This document shows positions 20,798 through 32,639 of a DNA stretch of 64,000 nt, one piece after another. The notes below the pieces were generated by a model. That model saw only the letters and a list, made by a program, of their open reading frames with translations. It was not told the DNA's origin and did no database searches. The stretch is taken from the NCBI RefSeq assembly GCF_002239585.1, contig NZ_NDFH01000003.1:310001-374000 (forward strand), given 5' to 3'. Position numbers and translations under genes: made by a program. Position 1 is the first letter of the stretch, and each line of letters opens with the position of its first letter. The DNA comes from Psychromonas sp. CD1 (lineage in GTDB: Bacteria > Pseudomonadota > Gammaproteobacteria > Enterobacterales > Psychromonadaceae).

Positions 20798-22210
20798 TTA
20801 TTGAGCCGCTTCCCTTGTTGCAATAAATGCTAATGCGCGAGATATACGCGTAAGGCAACGCTCTTTACCAATTAAACGTAAAGTAACATCTAAGGATGGA
20901 GATTGACCCGCACCGGTGATAGCGACACGTAATGGCATACCAACCTTACCCATATTGACTTCAAGTTCATCTGCACATTCTTGTATCAGAGCTTGTAATA
21001 TTTCATCCGTCCAAGTTGTACAAGCTTGTAATTTTTGTTGTACTAATTCTAAGGCTGCTTTAGCAACGGGACGGAGATGTTTTTTAGCTGCTTTTGCATC
21101 AAATTCTTTGTATTCTTCAAAAAAGTAACGGCTTGAACTTGCAAGATCAACTAATGTTTTTGCGCGTTCAGCTAATGCACTGACTACGGCACTTAATTGA
21201 GGACCATTTGTAGTGTCAATATTTTGTGTTTGCATGTGCCATTTTAGGTGATCGGCAACATAATCGGGATCTAAGGTTTTCATATAATGTTGGTTTAGCC
21301 AAATTAACTTTTCATTATTGAATGCAGAAGGTGCCTTATTAATTTTATCTAAGCTAAAAAGTTCAATCATTTCTGCTTCAGAAAATATCTCTTGGTCGCC
21401 ATGGGACCAACCTAAGCGCACTAAATAGTTTTTAAGTGCCTCAGGTAAATAACCATCATTACGGAACTGCATAACCGATACTGCGCCATGACGCTTTGAT
21501 AATTTGGCGCCGTCATCTCCTAAAATCATAGCTACATGAGCATATTCAGGGATAGGAGCACCTAATGCGTGCAAAATATTAATTTGACGGGGTGTGTTAT
21601 TAATATGATCTTCGCCACGTATGACATGAGTAATTTGCATATCCCAATCGTCAACTACGACACAAAAGTTATACGTCGGAGTACCGTCTGTTCGTTGGAT
21701 AATTAAATCGTCGAGTTCAGTATTAGAAAATTCAATATTATTGCGCACGTGATCATCAAAACTAACACTACCTAGTTTTGGATTTTTAAAACGGACGACA
21801 AAAGGAGCGTTGCTTTCTTGATCTATTAAATCGCGACATTTCCCATCATAGCGAGGGGCTTCTCCTGCAGATTCTTGTAGATTGCGGAGCTGATTAACTC
21901 GCTCTTTAGAGCAATAACATTTGTATGCTTTTTTCTCATCTAAAAGTTTTAAAATTAATTCTTTATAACGATCAAAACGTTTGGTTTGATAAAAAGGGCC
22001 TTCATCCCACGTTAATCCCATCCATGTCATGCCTTCTAAAATGGCATCAACTGCTTCTTGTGTTGAGCGCTCAACATCGGTGTCTTCAATACGCAGTACA
22101 AATTTTCCGCCTTTGCTTTTGGTGTATAGCCAAGAAAAAAGGGCGGTACGAGCTCCACCAACATGTAAAAATCCAGTGGGGCTGGGGGCAAAACGAGTTT
22201 TAACGGTCAT
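20798..22210 (-). CDS. gltX: Glutamyl-tRNA synthetase
   Basis: A class I synthetase that charges tRNA-Glu. The 470-residue protein has the HIGH-type motif [20 protein letters not shown] at residues 6-25 and the KMSKS-type motif [12 protein letters not shown] near residue 240. A cysteine cluster (CYCSKE and KCRDL) near residues 98-124 fits the zinc site of the E. coli type enzyme. The C-terminal anticodon-binding domain is complete. Confidence 0.97.
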   Translation of the reverse strand: MTVKTRFAPSPTGFLHVGGARTALFSWLYTKSKGGKFVLRIEDTDVERSTQEAVDAILEGMTWMGLTWDEGPFYQTKRFDRYKELILKLLDEKKAYKCYCSKERVNQLRNLQESAGEAPRYDGKCRDLIDQESNAPFVVRFKNPKLGSVSFDDHVRNNIEFSNTELDDLIIQRTDGTPTYNFCVVVDDWDMQITHVIRGEDHINNTPRQINILHALGAPIPEYAHVAMILGDDGAKLSKRHGAVSVMQFRNDGYLPEALKNYLVRLGWSHGDQEIFSEAEMIELFSLDKINKAPSAFNNEKLIWLNQHYMKTLDPDYVADHLKWHMQTQNIDTTNGPQLSAVVSALAERAKTLVDLASSSRYFFEEYKEFDAKAAKKHLRPVAKAALELVQQKLQACTTWTDEILQALIQECADELEVNMGKVGMPLRVAITGAGQSPSLDVTLRLIGKERCLTRISRALAFIATREAAQ

Positions 22211-22300
22211 ACTGAAATATCCTTTAATATAAGGAGGAAGATAATAAACATATTTTAACGAATAGTTTTGTAATTACATTAATTATTTTGTGTATCAAAG

Positions 22301-23824
22301 ATGAAACATAAATTTATTATGACCCTTGTGATATCAATATTAATCGCAGGCTGTGACAACTCCATTGACACTAATGAAAGTCCCAATATAAACAAAACCC
22401 AATTAACCGTGCTTACTGCAAATGTTTGGAATGAACTAAAACATGATAATAACGACCCAACAGATAACCCAGGGGGAAAAATAGCTTATCTATTGGCAAT
22501 TGATGAAATGAGAGCGGCTAAAGCTGATGTCATACTGCTCCAAGAATCGGGAGGAACAAGTGCGCGTTTAGCAGAAGATTTAGATATGTATCTATGGCAA
22601 GGCTCTGATTTAATACCCGACACTGCTATTCTCTCTAAATATCCTATTAGTGCTGTCTTTGATGCGGATGAAAAAAGTACAACAAAGGATAATAGAGCGA
22701 ATGTAGGAGTACAGCTGAATGTGAATGGTAGAAATGTTATCGTTTGGGCCAATCACCTAGATTATACTCACTATATAAATTATGATGCGCGCGGTGGTAA
22801 TGGTGTAACTTGGAACGCGAATCCCGGTTGCATACAAGTAACCGACTCTGATGAGCTTTACCGTAAAGATATGAAATCTAAACGCCCAACTCAAATTCAA
22901 CATGTTATTGATCATATAAAACCCTTTATCCCTTCTAACACTTTAATTATTATTGGTGGGGATTTTAATGAAGCATCCGGATTAGATTGGACATCAGCAA
23001 CCGCAAGTATGTTTGATCATAAAGGTGTTCAATTTAACTACGAAACACATAAACGTTTATTAGACGCTGGATTAACAGACAGCTATCGTGAAATTTATCC
23101 TGATCCTGTTACTTATCCAGGTATTACTTGGCCTTATACAAATGACGATAGTTGGACAAATAAACAGAGTTACCTTCAAGAATGTGGTCGCGCTCTTGAT
23201 GATAGGGATCGTATCGATTTTATTTATTTTAATGCGCAAATAGAAGGTGTCTCTCTTGCTCATGTTGCTGTGGTTGGACCATATAGTAGAGAATTTTTTA
23301 AACCTGTTGATTCTAATGATTATAGTCAATTACAAGATATTCATGATGGACTTTACATAAATGAAAATGGTCAATCTAGTTATACAAAACGTCAATGGCC
23401 TTCCGATCACTTGTGGTATAAAGCTGTTTTCATTCTTGATACTAATGAAAATGAAACAACTAAACCTCAGTATTTCACCCCTCAATTTGATAATGTGGAA
23501 TATACAAAAGAAGACGATGATATTCAAATATCGTTCAATTTAACCAATCTTCACTTATGGGATAACGATATAAATTATGTTTTAGAAATAACCGACCGCT
23601 ATCAGCATGCGACAATAGGTCACTATTTACAACGACAATCACTAGATAAAAAACCTTTAGCTACAGATACTATTAATATCCTTGTTACTGCCGACACGTT
23701 AAATCATTTAATAATGAAAAATGAAGACTTGCAGATCCGTTATACCTCATCAGCAAGAGCAGATGGATATCATAAAATTTATGCGGTAAAAACAATCCCG
23801 TTATCAGTATTAACAACATTATAG
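22301..23824 (+). CDS. Lipoprotein of the endonuclease/exonuclease/phosphatase superfamily
   Basis: A predicted secreted lipoprotein with a lipobox ending at Cys18 (ILIAGC). The DNase I-like fold motifs are visible: LTANVWNE near residue 38, LQESGG near residue 80, IIGGDFNEASG near residue 220, and SDHLWYKAVF near residue 365. A beta-rich C-terminal domain of about 120 residues follows. The total is 507 residues. Members hydrolyse phosphodiester or phosphate esters, such as extracellular DNA or phospholipid head groups; the substrate is not determined. The gene stands alone. Confidence 0.85.
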   Translation: MKHKFIMTLVISILIAGCDNSIDTNESPNINKTQLTVLTANVWNELKHDNNDPTDNPGGKIAYLLAIDEMRAAKADVILLQESGGTSARLAEDLDMYLWQGSDLIPDTAILSKYPISAVFDADEKSTTKDNRANVGVQLNVNGRNVIVWANHLDYTHYINYDARGGNGVTWNANPGCIQVTDSDELYRKDMKSKRPTQIQHVIDHIKPFIPSNTLIIIGGDFNEASGLDWTSATASMFDHKGVQFNYETHKRLLDAGLTDSYREIYPDPVTYPGITWPYTNDDSWTNKQSYLQECGRALDDRDRIDFIYFNAQIEGVSLAHVAVVGPYSREFFKPVDSNDYSQLQDIHDGLYINENGQSSYTKRQWPSDHLWYKAVFILDTNENETTKPQYFTPQFDNVEYTKEDDDIQISFNLTNLHLWDNDINYVLEITDRYQHATIGHYLQRQSLDKKPLATDTINILVTADTLNHLIMKNEDLQIRYTSSARADGYHKIYAVKTIPLSVLTTL

Positions 23825-24411
23825 AAAATAATTGTTTTTAACGCTTAATTAAACACCTAACTTGATATATTTTATTCTTGATTTATGTAGTGGTTAGAAT
23901 ATCTGACCACTTTTCCTACCTATTCAAGTTATGCACTTATTATTTGAATCTAAGAGATATTTTAAATGTACCATCCGATTGGATTTTTTATACACGACCT
24001 AAATTAAAAGTAATTGCCCTTCGTTTTTTACGATCAGTCCTCTGTATCCCTTTATGCACATTTCCCCAAAGTCTATTAATTAGTTGTATTCACGCCGTTA
24101 AATGAATTTTAATTTATATAACGTTGATCACAAACCTTCACTCCTTATGTGCGCAAGTTAAAAAAAAACGAGCCCTAGTATTTATTTTACTAAAAGTTTA
24201 GTTAAAATACAAAGTGTCAGATGAATACTTGGAAACATTTATTTCGTTCAAAAGAAAGAAAATTGCAATTCCAAACGAGATACAAATGCTACAACATGAT
24301 TTATGGTCACTTTATCCACGACAAAAAAACTCTATTTTAGGTGTTCACAGCTCATGATTAACGGAGATTACAGCCCTTTAATGACTTTACCACCCTTTAC
24401 AGCAGGTGAAT
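23825..24411. other. Long intergenic region with repeat copy 2 and no clear gene
   Basis: Nearly 590 bases. It contains an imperfect inverted repeat (AGTGGT/ACCACT, 23889-23911) that may terminate the upstream gene, and the 27-base repeat copy at 23926-23952. A 75-codon plus-strand frame (23878-24105) and a 39-codon frame (24221-24340) are open, but neither resembles a known family and neither has a good ribosome binding site. The region may hold the remains of a decayed gene. Confidence 0.45.
23926..23952. repeat. 27-base repeat, copy 2
   Basis: AAGTTATGCACTTATTATTT continues with GAATCTA. It matches the copy at 4517-4543 at 24 of 27 positions, in the same orientation. The flanks do not align well, so the shared unit is short. 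Confidence 0.5.
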
Positions 24412-24843
24412 ATGATGATTATTTTAGAAAGTTTAGATCAGTTTAAGTTGTTATATTGCAATGAGCATAAATGGGATCGTAGTTTCGAGGCCATTGAGAA
24501 TCTTAAGCACCTAAAAACCAACATCATGTACTGTATCGACAATTCAATTATGTATATGTCTCAAAGTGGTATCACGAAAAAAACTAAAAACTTTGAGGGA
24601 CATCGTCATTATATCGAGATGCATTATTACTTAGACGGGCAAGAAAAAATTGACGTCGCAGATAAATCCAAATTGCAAGCCTCGACACCTTACTCGGACA
24701 AAACTGATAAAGAGTATTTTAGTGGTACAGGTCAAACCCTAGAGCTTTATAAAGGGCAAGTAATTATTTTTTGTAATGATAAAGCTTACCGTTTTCATGG
24801 CGATAATCATGTTAAAAAAGTCATTATAAAAGTCACAACATAA
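24412..24843 (+). CDS. YhcH/YjgK/YiaL family protein
   Basis: A small beta-barrel (cupin-like) protein of the family that includes TabA, YhcH and EbgC. It is linked to sugar and sialic acid metabolism and biofilm control. The 143-residue protein has the metal-site block GHRHYIEMHYYLDGQEKI near residue 65, a GQVIIFCNDKAYRFHG segment near residue 118, and the closing VKKVIIKVT. The ATG at 24412 follows CAGGTGA. It lies 82 bases upstream of the yjeM-type permease on the same strand and may share its transcript. The biochemical role is not settled. Confidence 0.85.
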   Translation: MMIILESLDQFKLLYCNEHKWDRSFEAIENLKHLKTNIMYCIDNSIMYMSQSGITKKTKNFEGHRHYIEMHYYLDGQEKIDVADKSKLQASTPYSDKTDKEYFSGTGQTLELYKGQVIIFCNDKAYRFHGDNHVKKVIIKVTT

Positions 24844-24880
24844 AGGACTGTTTTAAAACAAAATATACTCAGGATTTTGA

Positions 24881-26347
<1,467 letters not shown>

Positions 26348-26407
26348 CGGCTATGTCATTAAACATCAATACTGCATGCTCTACAAAGATATTTTTAAGG
26401 TAGACAG

Positions 26408-26443
26408 TATCACCCATAAAAAGATTTATTTTTATGGGTGATA
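26408..26443. terminator. Bidirectional terminator between the permease and the OmpA-like gene
   Basis: A perfect 15-bp stem (TATCACCCATAAAAA with TTTTTATGGGTGATA) with a 6-base loop sits between two convergent genes. The A- and T-rich inner arms allow termination from both sides. Confidence 0.85.
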
Positions 26444-26453
26444 GAACAAAGTG

Positions 26454-27368
26454 TTATTTACTGAGTACTTGTATTTTTTTATTGTTTATATTGCCTTCTT
26501 TAAAAACAACAAATGTACGTCTATTTGATGCGTTGGCGATAGCATTATGTTTTAAGTCAATAGGCTTGCTTTCACCAAAAGATTTGATGTCCCAAATATA
26601 TTGGCTTGCATCGAGTTTTTCTTTTAAATATTTTTCTATGGAGCGGGCACGCAATGTGGCTAATGTTTGATTGTAAGATGATGGACCTTGTGTGTCGGTA
26701 TATCCTGAAATTAATATTCGACCGGTTAATCCCGTTAATTTTTCTGTAAAATTATTTAGCCTTTGTTTATCTTTTTCCTCCAACATCGATTTATCGAACT
26801 TAAAATGCGACGCGATAGTGGCATATATTTTACGTTTCGTATCAAAGATAGCACAAGCGGGGTTATCATCTTTATTAACAACTTCTTCAAAAATCAAATA
26901 TGAGCGTCGATTGGCTGCATTAGCTTTTAATGTTTTTTTAGTGCTAAGAGGCTTTGTTTCGCCGTAATATTTAATCTCCCAATCATACTTACTTACATCT
27001 AATTGTTTACTTAAATAATTTTTTATTGATAGTGCTCGTTGCGCGGAAAGATGTTCATTATATTTCAGAGATCCTTGATAATCAGTATGTCCCACAATGG
27101 CTACACGCCCATTCAAATCTTTGATGCCCTGAATAAAATGATCTAAAGATGTATAATCAGACGTTTGCACAGCATAACTATCAAATTTAAAGTGTTCAAT
27201 GGTCGCCATTTGGACAATTCTATCGGGTAATAAACATTCACTGATCAAAAACTTTTGGACTTCGTTATCATATTTATGCACATTTTCTTGGCTAACATAA
27301 GTATTAGTACTGCAGGAAAAAACAGTCAATAGAGCGCTCGCCAGTAGTGTATATTTTTTTTTATTCAT
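26454..27368 (-). CDS. Lipoprotein with two tandem OmpA-C domains
   Basis: A predicted outer-membrane lipoprotein that should hold the cell wall. The N-terminus has a lipobox ending at Cys19 (TVFSC) with Ser at +2, which favours the outer membrane. Two OmpA-like peptidoglycan-binding domains follow (about residues 60-175 and 185-295). Each starts FKFD, has a GHTDYQG or GYTDTQG turn, YN..L...RA.SI..YL, a GE.KP motif and an N-terminal-type A(A/S)NRR end. The start at 27368 has AGAGG 6 bases upstream. It begins 10 bases after the barrel gene stop, so the three surface genes form one operon. Two such domains in one lipoprotein is uncommon. Confidence 0.85.
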   Translation of the reverse strand: MNKKKYTLLASALLTVFSCSTNTYVSQENVHKYDNEVQKFLISECLLPDRIVQMATIEHFKFDSYAVQTSDYTSLDHFIQGIKDLNGRVAIVGHTDYQGSLKYNEHLSAQRALSIKNYLSKQLDVSKYDWEIKYYGETKPLSTKKTLKANAANRRSYLIFEEVVNKDDNPACAIFDTKRKIYATIASHFKFDKSMLEEKDKQRLNNFTEKLTGLTGRILISGYTDTQGPSSYNQTLATLRARSIEKYLKEKLDASQYIWDIKSFGESKPIDLKHNAIANASNRRTFVVFKEGNINNKKIQVLSK

Positions 27369-27378
27369 GAGTGACCTC

Positions 27379-30300
27379 TTATATTTTACCAATTAGATTA
27401 ATAAATACACCTTGTGCATCATAATCGTCATCATTGGTTAAATTATCATCAAAGGCGGAGAAGTTATATCCTACACCGATTTTAAAGTTAGCTGAGATAT
27501 ATTTATTAAACGAAACGAGAGCGCCTTGCTCTAATTCATTGTTGATAGTATCAACTTTCCAATGATACTCACCGCTAACATCCCAGTCTTTCATGATACG
27601 ATAAGAGGCACTTAAACCAACTAAATAAATGTGGCTATTAACATCAACGGTGCTAGAAGACTCGCGTTGATAAGCTTCATATTTGTCTTTATAAGCATAT
27701 TTTGTTCCGAGATCCCAATTGGCATCCCAAGAATAAATCGCTTCTGTTTCAATAATATGACTTTTTTCATCACTATAATCAACGTCTCGATATAAGTTAT
27801 CAAAGTCAACCAGATACGTGTAATGGGCGAGTAAGTTTAATTTATCATTGTAAATAGGGCGGTAAGCAAAACCAACGCTGGACTCAATAAAACGCTCTAA
27901 GAGTACATCTTTAATATTATTAACCGCTTTAGAGTAATTAAATTTAGCAAATAACGTATATTCTTCGGTTAAATGTTGAGTATAACTATTGGTCGTTACC
28001 CATTGTTTTATTTTTTCATTACTGGATTGTTTATCATCTAAACGGTATTCAATTTTATTTTTAAGTGTGATGGTGTCTAAATCCATGCTGATATTAAAGC
28101 TAATTGCTTGGCGATAAACTTGCCCAGTGATAGTGTTTAGTGGGTCATCATTATATTCAATATTGCCCTCTTGATAAGCAATACCGATTGCAACATCATC
28201 ATTAAAATCATAATCAAATCCAAAAGAGCTGAGTTCACCTTTGCCATTACGCTCGCGTGTAAACTGGTTCTCTTGGTAAAAATCAAGGGTTTGCGTTAAT
28301 GTCACTCGTTGACCAAAAGTAATATTGTTTTGTTGCTCATAACTGTCATTGACATAGCTAACGTAGGTTGCATAATCACGGGTGATATCGTAGGTGAGGC
28401 TTGCATCGGTCGCATCGCCTCGGTCGCCATCGGTATAAGCGCCGGATAAACTTAAATCATCCCATATTTGCACTTCAGCGCCGAGCGTTAAACTATCGTT
28501 TTGTGCATAATATTTATTACTGTGTAATGTTTTTTGACCTTTAAGATAAAGGCTATTTTCATCGTCCCAAAGATACTCTATTTTTGCGCCGGCAAGACTG
28601 CCGTTACCCGATTTTTTTTGTGGATTAAGCTCTTTGATGTTTTTGCCTGCAATGGACAATTGAATATGTTCATTGACCATCCAAGCACTTTCTAGTTCCG
28701 CGCTTGTTGTATCGGTTGTTAATCTGCCGTCTAATTCATTTTCTTGTAATTTGGTTATTCGAGTGGAGAGTTGTATATTGTCACTCACTTGTAAACGCAG
28801 TTGCGCACCATAAGATTCTTGCTCTAGATTGTCGTTTTGACTGGCTGAGGAATATCCGCCATCTTTGCTTTTATACCAAGCTTTAATGTCATTACCTATG
28901 GCGCCAAAAAAATCAGAATTTAAGTCGTAAAGGTTACCCACAGCAACGACTTGAAATGTATTACCCGAGCGAAGTTGAGGGGTTTTTGTGCCCACGTGTG
29001 TAAAGCTAAGTCCGCCATCAAAAGAGACAAAATTACTGTCTGTTTGCGTACCTTCGGAGTGTGCAAATTCAGCTTTTAAGTAACTGCCTTCGGTCGCACG
29101 TAAGGTAAGGTCGGTACTGTATAGTTTATGATCTTGGTTATCTTTTTCTTCACTAATATAACTGGCACCGATGCCAATATTCTCGGTTAACCAACCCTTA
29201 ACACGTCCCCCATAGGTGAAATTATCTATGGCATCACTGCCTTTAGGTACATATTCGTAATCAATGCTTAAATAATTTACATAACCATCACGGGGAGCAT
29301 CATCAATAATGGAGGAAAAATCTTCACTTACAATATCAGAAAGGGGCTTAGTTAAAATAATACGGCCTTGGTATTCATCAATTTCATAATCTCTTCCCGA
29401 TTGCAGAGTCACTTCTTTTTCTACGATACCGGTGTCGTTGTTCATGATTTTAATGCTGACTTTATCACTGCCGGTCACGACTTCACCGTGTTTTAAAAAG
29501 TAAAGTGAACCACCGGTGCCTAAAAACTCTTCATGAGAATAAAGGGTATCTGAATTTGCCGCAAAGCCCACAATGTTTAATCGATCTGCTCCGAATTCCG
29601 TGGTTTCTCGAGTGCGATAGTCTGCTTTAAAACCATATAAACTGCGGTTATAATCGGCGTTATCGGAGCCGGTGATACCGGTATTATAGTTACCCCAAAT
29701 ATATTCTGATTTATCGTACTGTACGTTTAAGTATAATTTTCCGTTACTATTAACCAGTTTTTGGATATTTGCATTGTCACCATAATTGCCGTACATCATT
29801 TCATCATCACCATCGACAATATCAAAAACACTGCGATTATCTTGGGATGAAAAAAGGCCATTAAACATATCTTTTATATTGCTCTCTTCGGTATCGATAT
29901 GGGTAATAATTCGTAATTTATCGCCAAACTTTCCGAGGCCAAAGTAAGCTAAACGACCCTGATTATAGATGTTATCGGTATATTGACTGTCTACGCTTAA
30001 TGCACTTTTCTCGCTACTGACAAAGTTTTTCCCGATATATAAATCCGCAAGACCCGCTTGAACATAATAGGTATCGGGAATGCGCGCATAAAGCGAAAAG
30101 TGGCGCTCTTTTCCATCATCAAAAATAACCGTTGTGGGAAATAGATAGCTATCGGTGGGTAAAAATAACTCAGCATAGAATTTATTGTCTTCGACCGTAA
30201 ATTCATCCTCACCAATACGGACGCTATCTACACCTTTTAATCCCGAACCGATAAATTTTATCAAACCTGAAGAGGTCGGAATATTATGCAATTTAAGCTC

Positions 30301-30912
30301 GGCTTTACCGTAATGCTGACCAATATCATCACCATCGTTCGTATTTTTATTAAGACTAATTTTTTTATCGACATTCACTAAATCAATGACACCTAAAGTG
30401 GTGACGTCCATATTGTTATCTTTATCCCAAACTTTTAGGCGAAATAAAAGTTGCTCACCACGTTTTAACGCTGCATTTTCTACTTTAGACTGGCCATCCC
30501 ATTCAATATTGCGACTGTTTGCCAGTGTCGAGCCTTTAATAATGGTCAAAGGTTGGCTAAGGTGTCTGTCGTTTCCGCGGTATATTTCGAGCTGCCATCG
30601 AGTAATGTAGTAACTAAAGTTAGTATCGAGGCTAAAGCTTAAAGGGTTTATTAATATCCCATTCTGTACATCGACTTCATCACTAACACTTAAATTTAAT
30701 ACGGGATCAAAGCGAGTAATATCGCGACTTGCCCAAATTGCTCCTTCTTTTAAATAGATACGGGAATGATCTTTTTTTTTGTGTATTTCATTGCTAAGTG
30801 CAAGACTTGATGTTGTTAATTTTTTTAAAATACGGGTATCTTCAGCCATCACCGTAAAGGATAATAGATAAAGCATAAAAGGAAAGAGCGTTTTATTATG
30901 TAAAATACTCAT
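27379..30912 (-). CDS. Large outer-membrane beta-barrel protein, function unknown
   Basis: A 1177-residue predicted outer membrane protein. It has a signal peptide ending VMA at residue 23. An N-terminal beta-sandwich part (about residues 60-170, with WQLEIYRGNDRHL and LLFRLKVWDKDN) is typical of periplasmic Ig-like modules. From about residue 280 the sequence alternates polar and hydrophobic residues with many aromatic Tyr/Trp ends, as in a very large beta-barrel. There is no TonB box or plug that I can see. It ends with Ile rather than Phe. The ATG overlaps the DUF11 stop as TAATG, so translation is coupled. The neighbouring genes suggest a surface complex. Role unknown. Confidence 0.75.
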   Translation of the reverse strand: MSILHNKTLFPFMLYLLSFTVMAEDTRILKKLTTSSLALSNEIHKKKDHSRIYLKEGAIWASRDITRFDPVLNLSVSDEVDVQNGILINPLSFSLDTNFSYYITRWQLEIYRGNDRHLSQPLTIIKGSTLANSRNIEWDGQSKVENAALKRGEQLLFRLKVWDKDNNMDVTTLGVIDLVNVDKKISLNKNTNDGDDIGQHYGKAELKLHNIPTSSGLIKFIGSGLKGVDSVRIGEDEFTVEDNKFYAELFLPTDSYLFPTTVIFDDGKERHFSLYARIPDTYYVQAGLADLYIGKNFVSSEKSALSVDSQYTDNIYNQGRLAYFGLGKFGDKLRIITHIDTEESNIKDMFNGLFSSQDNRSVFDIVDGDDEMMYGNYGDNANIQKLVNSNGKLYLNVQYDKSEYIWGNYNTGITGSDNADYNRSLYGFKADYRTRETTEFGADRLNIVGFAANSDTLYSHEEFLGTGGSLYFLKHGEVVTGSDKVSIKIMNNDTGIVEKEVTLQSGRDYEIDEYQGRIILTKPLSDIVSEDFSSIIDDAPRDGYVNYLSIDYEYVPKGSDAIDNFTYGGRVKGWLTENIGIGASYISEEKDNQDHKLYSTDLTLRATEGSYLKAEFAHSEGTQTDSNFVSFDGGLSFTHVGTKTPQLRSGNTFQVVAVGNLYDLNSDFFGAIGNDIKAWYKSKDGGYSSASQNDNLEQESYGAQLRLQVSDNIQLSTRITKLQENELDGRLTTDTTSAELESAWMVNEHIQLSIAGKNIKELNPQKKSGNGSLAGAKIEYLWDDENSLYLKGQKTLHSNKYYAQNDSLTLGAEVQIWDDLSLSGAYTDGDRGDATDASLTYDITRDYATYVSYVNDSYEQQNNITFGQRVTLTQTLDFYQENQFTRERNGKGELSSFGFDYDFNDDVAIGIAYQEGNIEYNDDPLNTITGQVYRQAISFNISMDLDTITLKNKIEYRLDDKQSSNEKIKQWVTTNSYTQHLTEEYTLFAKFNYSKAVNNIKDVLLERFIESSVGFAYRPIYNDKLNLLAHYTYLVDFDNLYRDVDYSDEKSHIIETEAIYSWDANWDLGTKYAYKDKYEAYQRESSSTVDVNSHIYLVGLSASYRIMKDWDVSGEYHWKVDTINNELEQGALVSFNKYISANFKIGVGYNFSAFDDNLTNDDDYDAQGVFINLIGKI

Positions 30913-32605
30913 TATTTTTCTAGTCCCCTATTTATTTTCAGGTGCACACTAAAATTGAATTTAGTCAGTTTATACGGAGAGATACGTAGTACTTTAGGGT
31001 TCTCACTAATAACGTGCATTCCTGCAGGTAAGGAGTCGGAATCGAGTTTAATTAATGTTTGTTTGCCTTTTTTATTCAGTACCCATTGATCTGGAAGGTG
31101 GTAACGGCCATATTCATCGGTTTCAATAATAATTCCGTCCACGGTTAATAATTTAATACCGGGGATGCCATCTTCATATATGCCGATATTTTCAACCACA
31201 ATTTCCCAGAGGTAAGTTTGTCCATCTTGATAGAGCGTGCGCGTTACATTTAGTCTTTCTGCAGAGAGTCCTTTTACTTTTTTACCACGATGAGCCACCT
31301 TTATTTGATTATCTTTACTAAAAGATATATGACTTCCTGCATCGGTAGTGATAGTAAAAGCAAAGCTTTGTAACGTAAGGGATGAAAATTTTAATATAGC
31401 TTTATTGGACTCAAGGAGAGTTCGATTAAGAGATAGCCCCATTAATTTTTTTATTTTTATCCCATCAAGAATCGAATTGCTTTTACGTTCTTGATTATTA
31501 TGAGTGATCGTTGTGGAGCCTTGAATATAAATGCTAGGCATTAAATCAACATGTATGCGAATGTTGGTGGCAGTGGCATCGGCTTGATAGCCATCTTGGT
31601 TATGATCTTCAAATACTTTACCGATGATAGATGCAGTATCAAAAAATTTATCTGCGGTGATGCTGACAGTTGCACTGCTAAGATTCGATACTATTTGTCG
31701 TGTTCCGCTGGATCTGGTCGGAAGGAAGGCCAAAGCATAAGCTGTATTGATATATTTGCCAAAGGTGGTTCCTAGCGAGGCGCGTAGCAGATAACGTATA
31801 CGTATTTTTTCATGTACGTTTTTATCTTGATAATTATTAATTAAGAGATCACCAATCTTAAACGAGAGAACATTGCTAACACTAGGCTCGGCAGAGGTAA
31901 TGGTGTCATCATGAGTATCAAAAGTACCATCGCTACCGCTGTGGGTCATTTCAACTGAATCTGGAACATATTTGAATCCTGCAGGATAGCGATCTTCAAG
32001 TATTATATTCCTGAATTCAGATTCATTGTGATTTTCAATGATCACTTCATATTCCACCACCTCACCGACTTTAATTGAATTTTTTAGGGCTCGTTTATAA
32101 ACTAAAAGTTGACCTTCATTATCCGTGTATTTTTTGACATGGATACGGACACTTGTACTTGATTTTTCGCCATTAGGAGTGCGCGCAGTAAAGATATTAG
32201 TAATATCATTATCTAACCCTTTAGCAATGGTTCCGACGATGGTTATCACAAAGGAATTTTCAGCATAGGCTTTTAATGTTTGTGTTGAACTTAAATCGCT
32301 ATTTTTTTGCGTAGCAATAATAACCCCACTTGGCATCTCTTTAATGGTACTTATCCAATCGGTAAATAAAGGTTTACCGTGAGAGCCTTGTAGTTGCGTT
32401 ATTTTGTCTTCGAATAAAACGTTGTCAACATCACTAGAACCTCGGTTATAAACCTTTAATGTATAGATAACTTGAGTATCGTCATTTGTGTATGCTTTTT
32501 TATCTGCTGTTTTTGCAACGGAAAGGATCACCGGTGACGCTTTAAGTTCAGCACTTTTTATTGTTTTTTTGCCATAGAGGGGAAAAACAATAAAATGAAG
32601 TGCAT
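30912..32605 (-). pseudogene. DUF11-repeat surface protein, apparently frameshifted in the signal peptide
   Basis: The long frame (30912-32531, GTG start) has no signal peptide and no ribosome binding site. An ATG at 32605 opens a short frame reading MHFILLFFPSMAKK, a good signal peptide, and stops at 32558-32560. It joins the long frame if the A7 run at 32564-32570 is read as A8. The product would have two DUF11-type 'conserved repeat' domains (about the first 115 and next 150 residues). A Ca-loop-like FEDHNQDG and a C-terminal SdrD/CNA-B-like GIPGIKLLTVDG region follow. It is coupled to the barrel gene through TAATG. It is either broken, phase-variable by slippage, or a sequencing error. 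Confidence 0.7.
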
Positions 32606-32639
32606 TATGTAGGGTTGAATTGCACTATAGAAGGATGAA

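Noticed and set aside
23878-24105. A 75-codon plus-strand frame after the lipoprotein gene
   Set aside because: It starts inside a likely terminator hairpin, includes the repeat copy, and has no recognisable domain.
24221-24340. A 39-codon frame (MNTWKHLFRSKERKLQ...) upstream of the YhcH gene
   Set aside because: It has no ribosome binding site and no family resemblance. It may be a fragment of a decayed gene, so I mention it only under the intergenic region.
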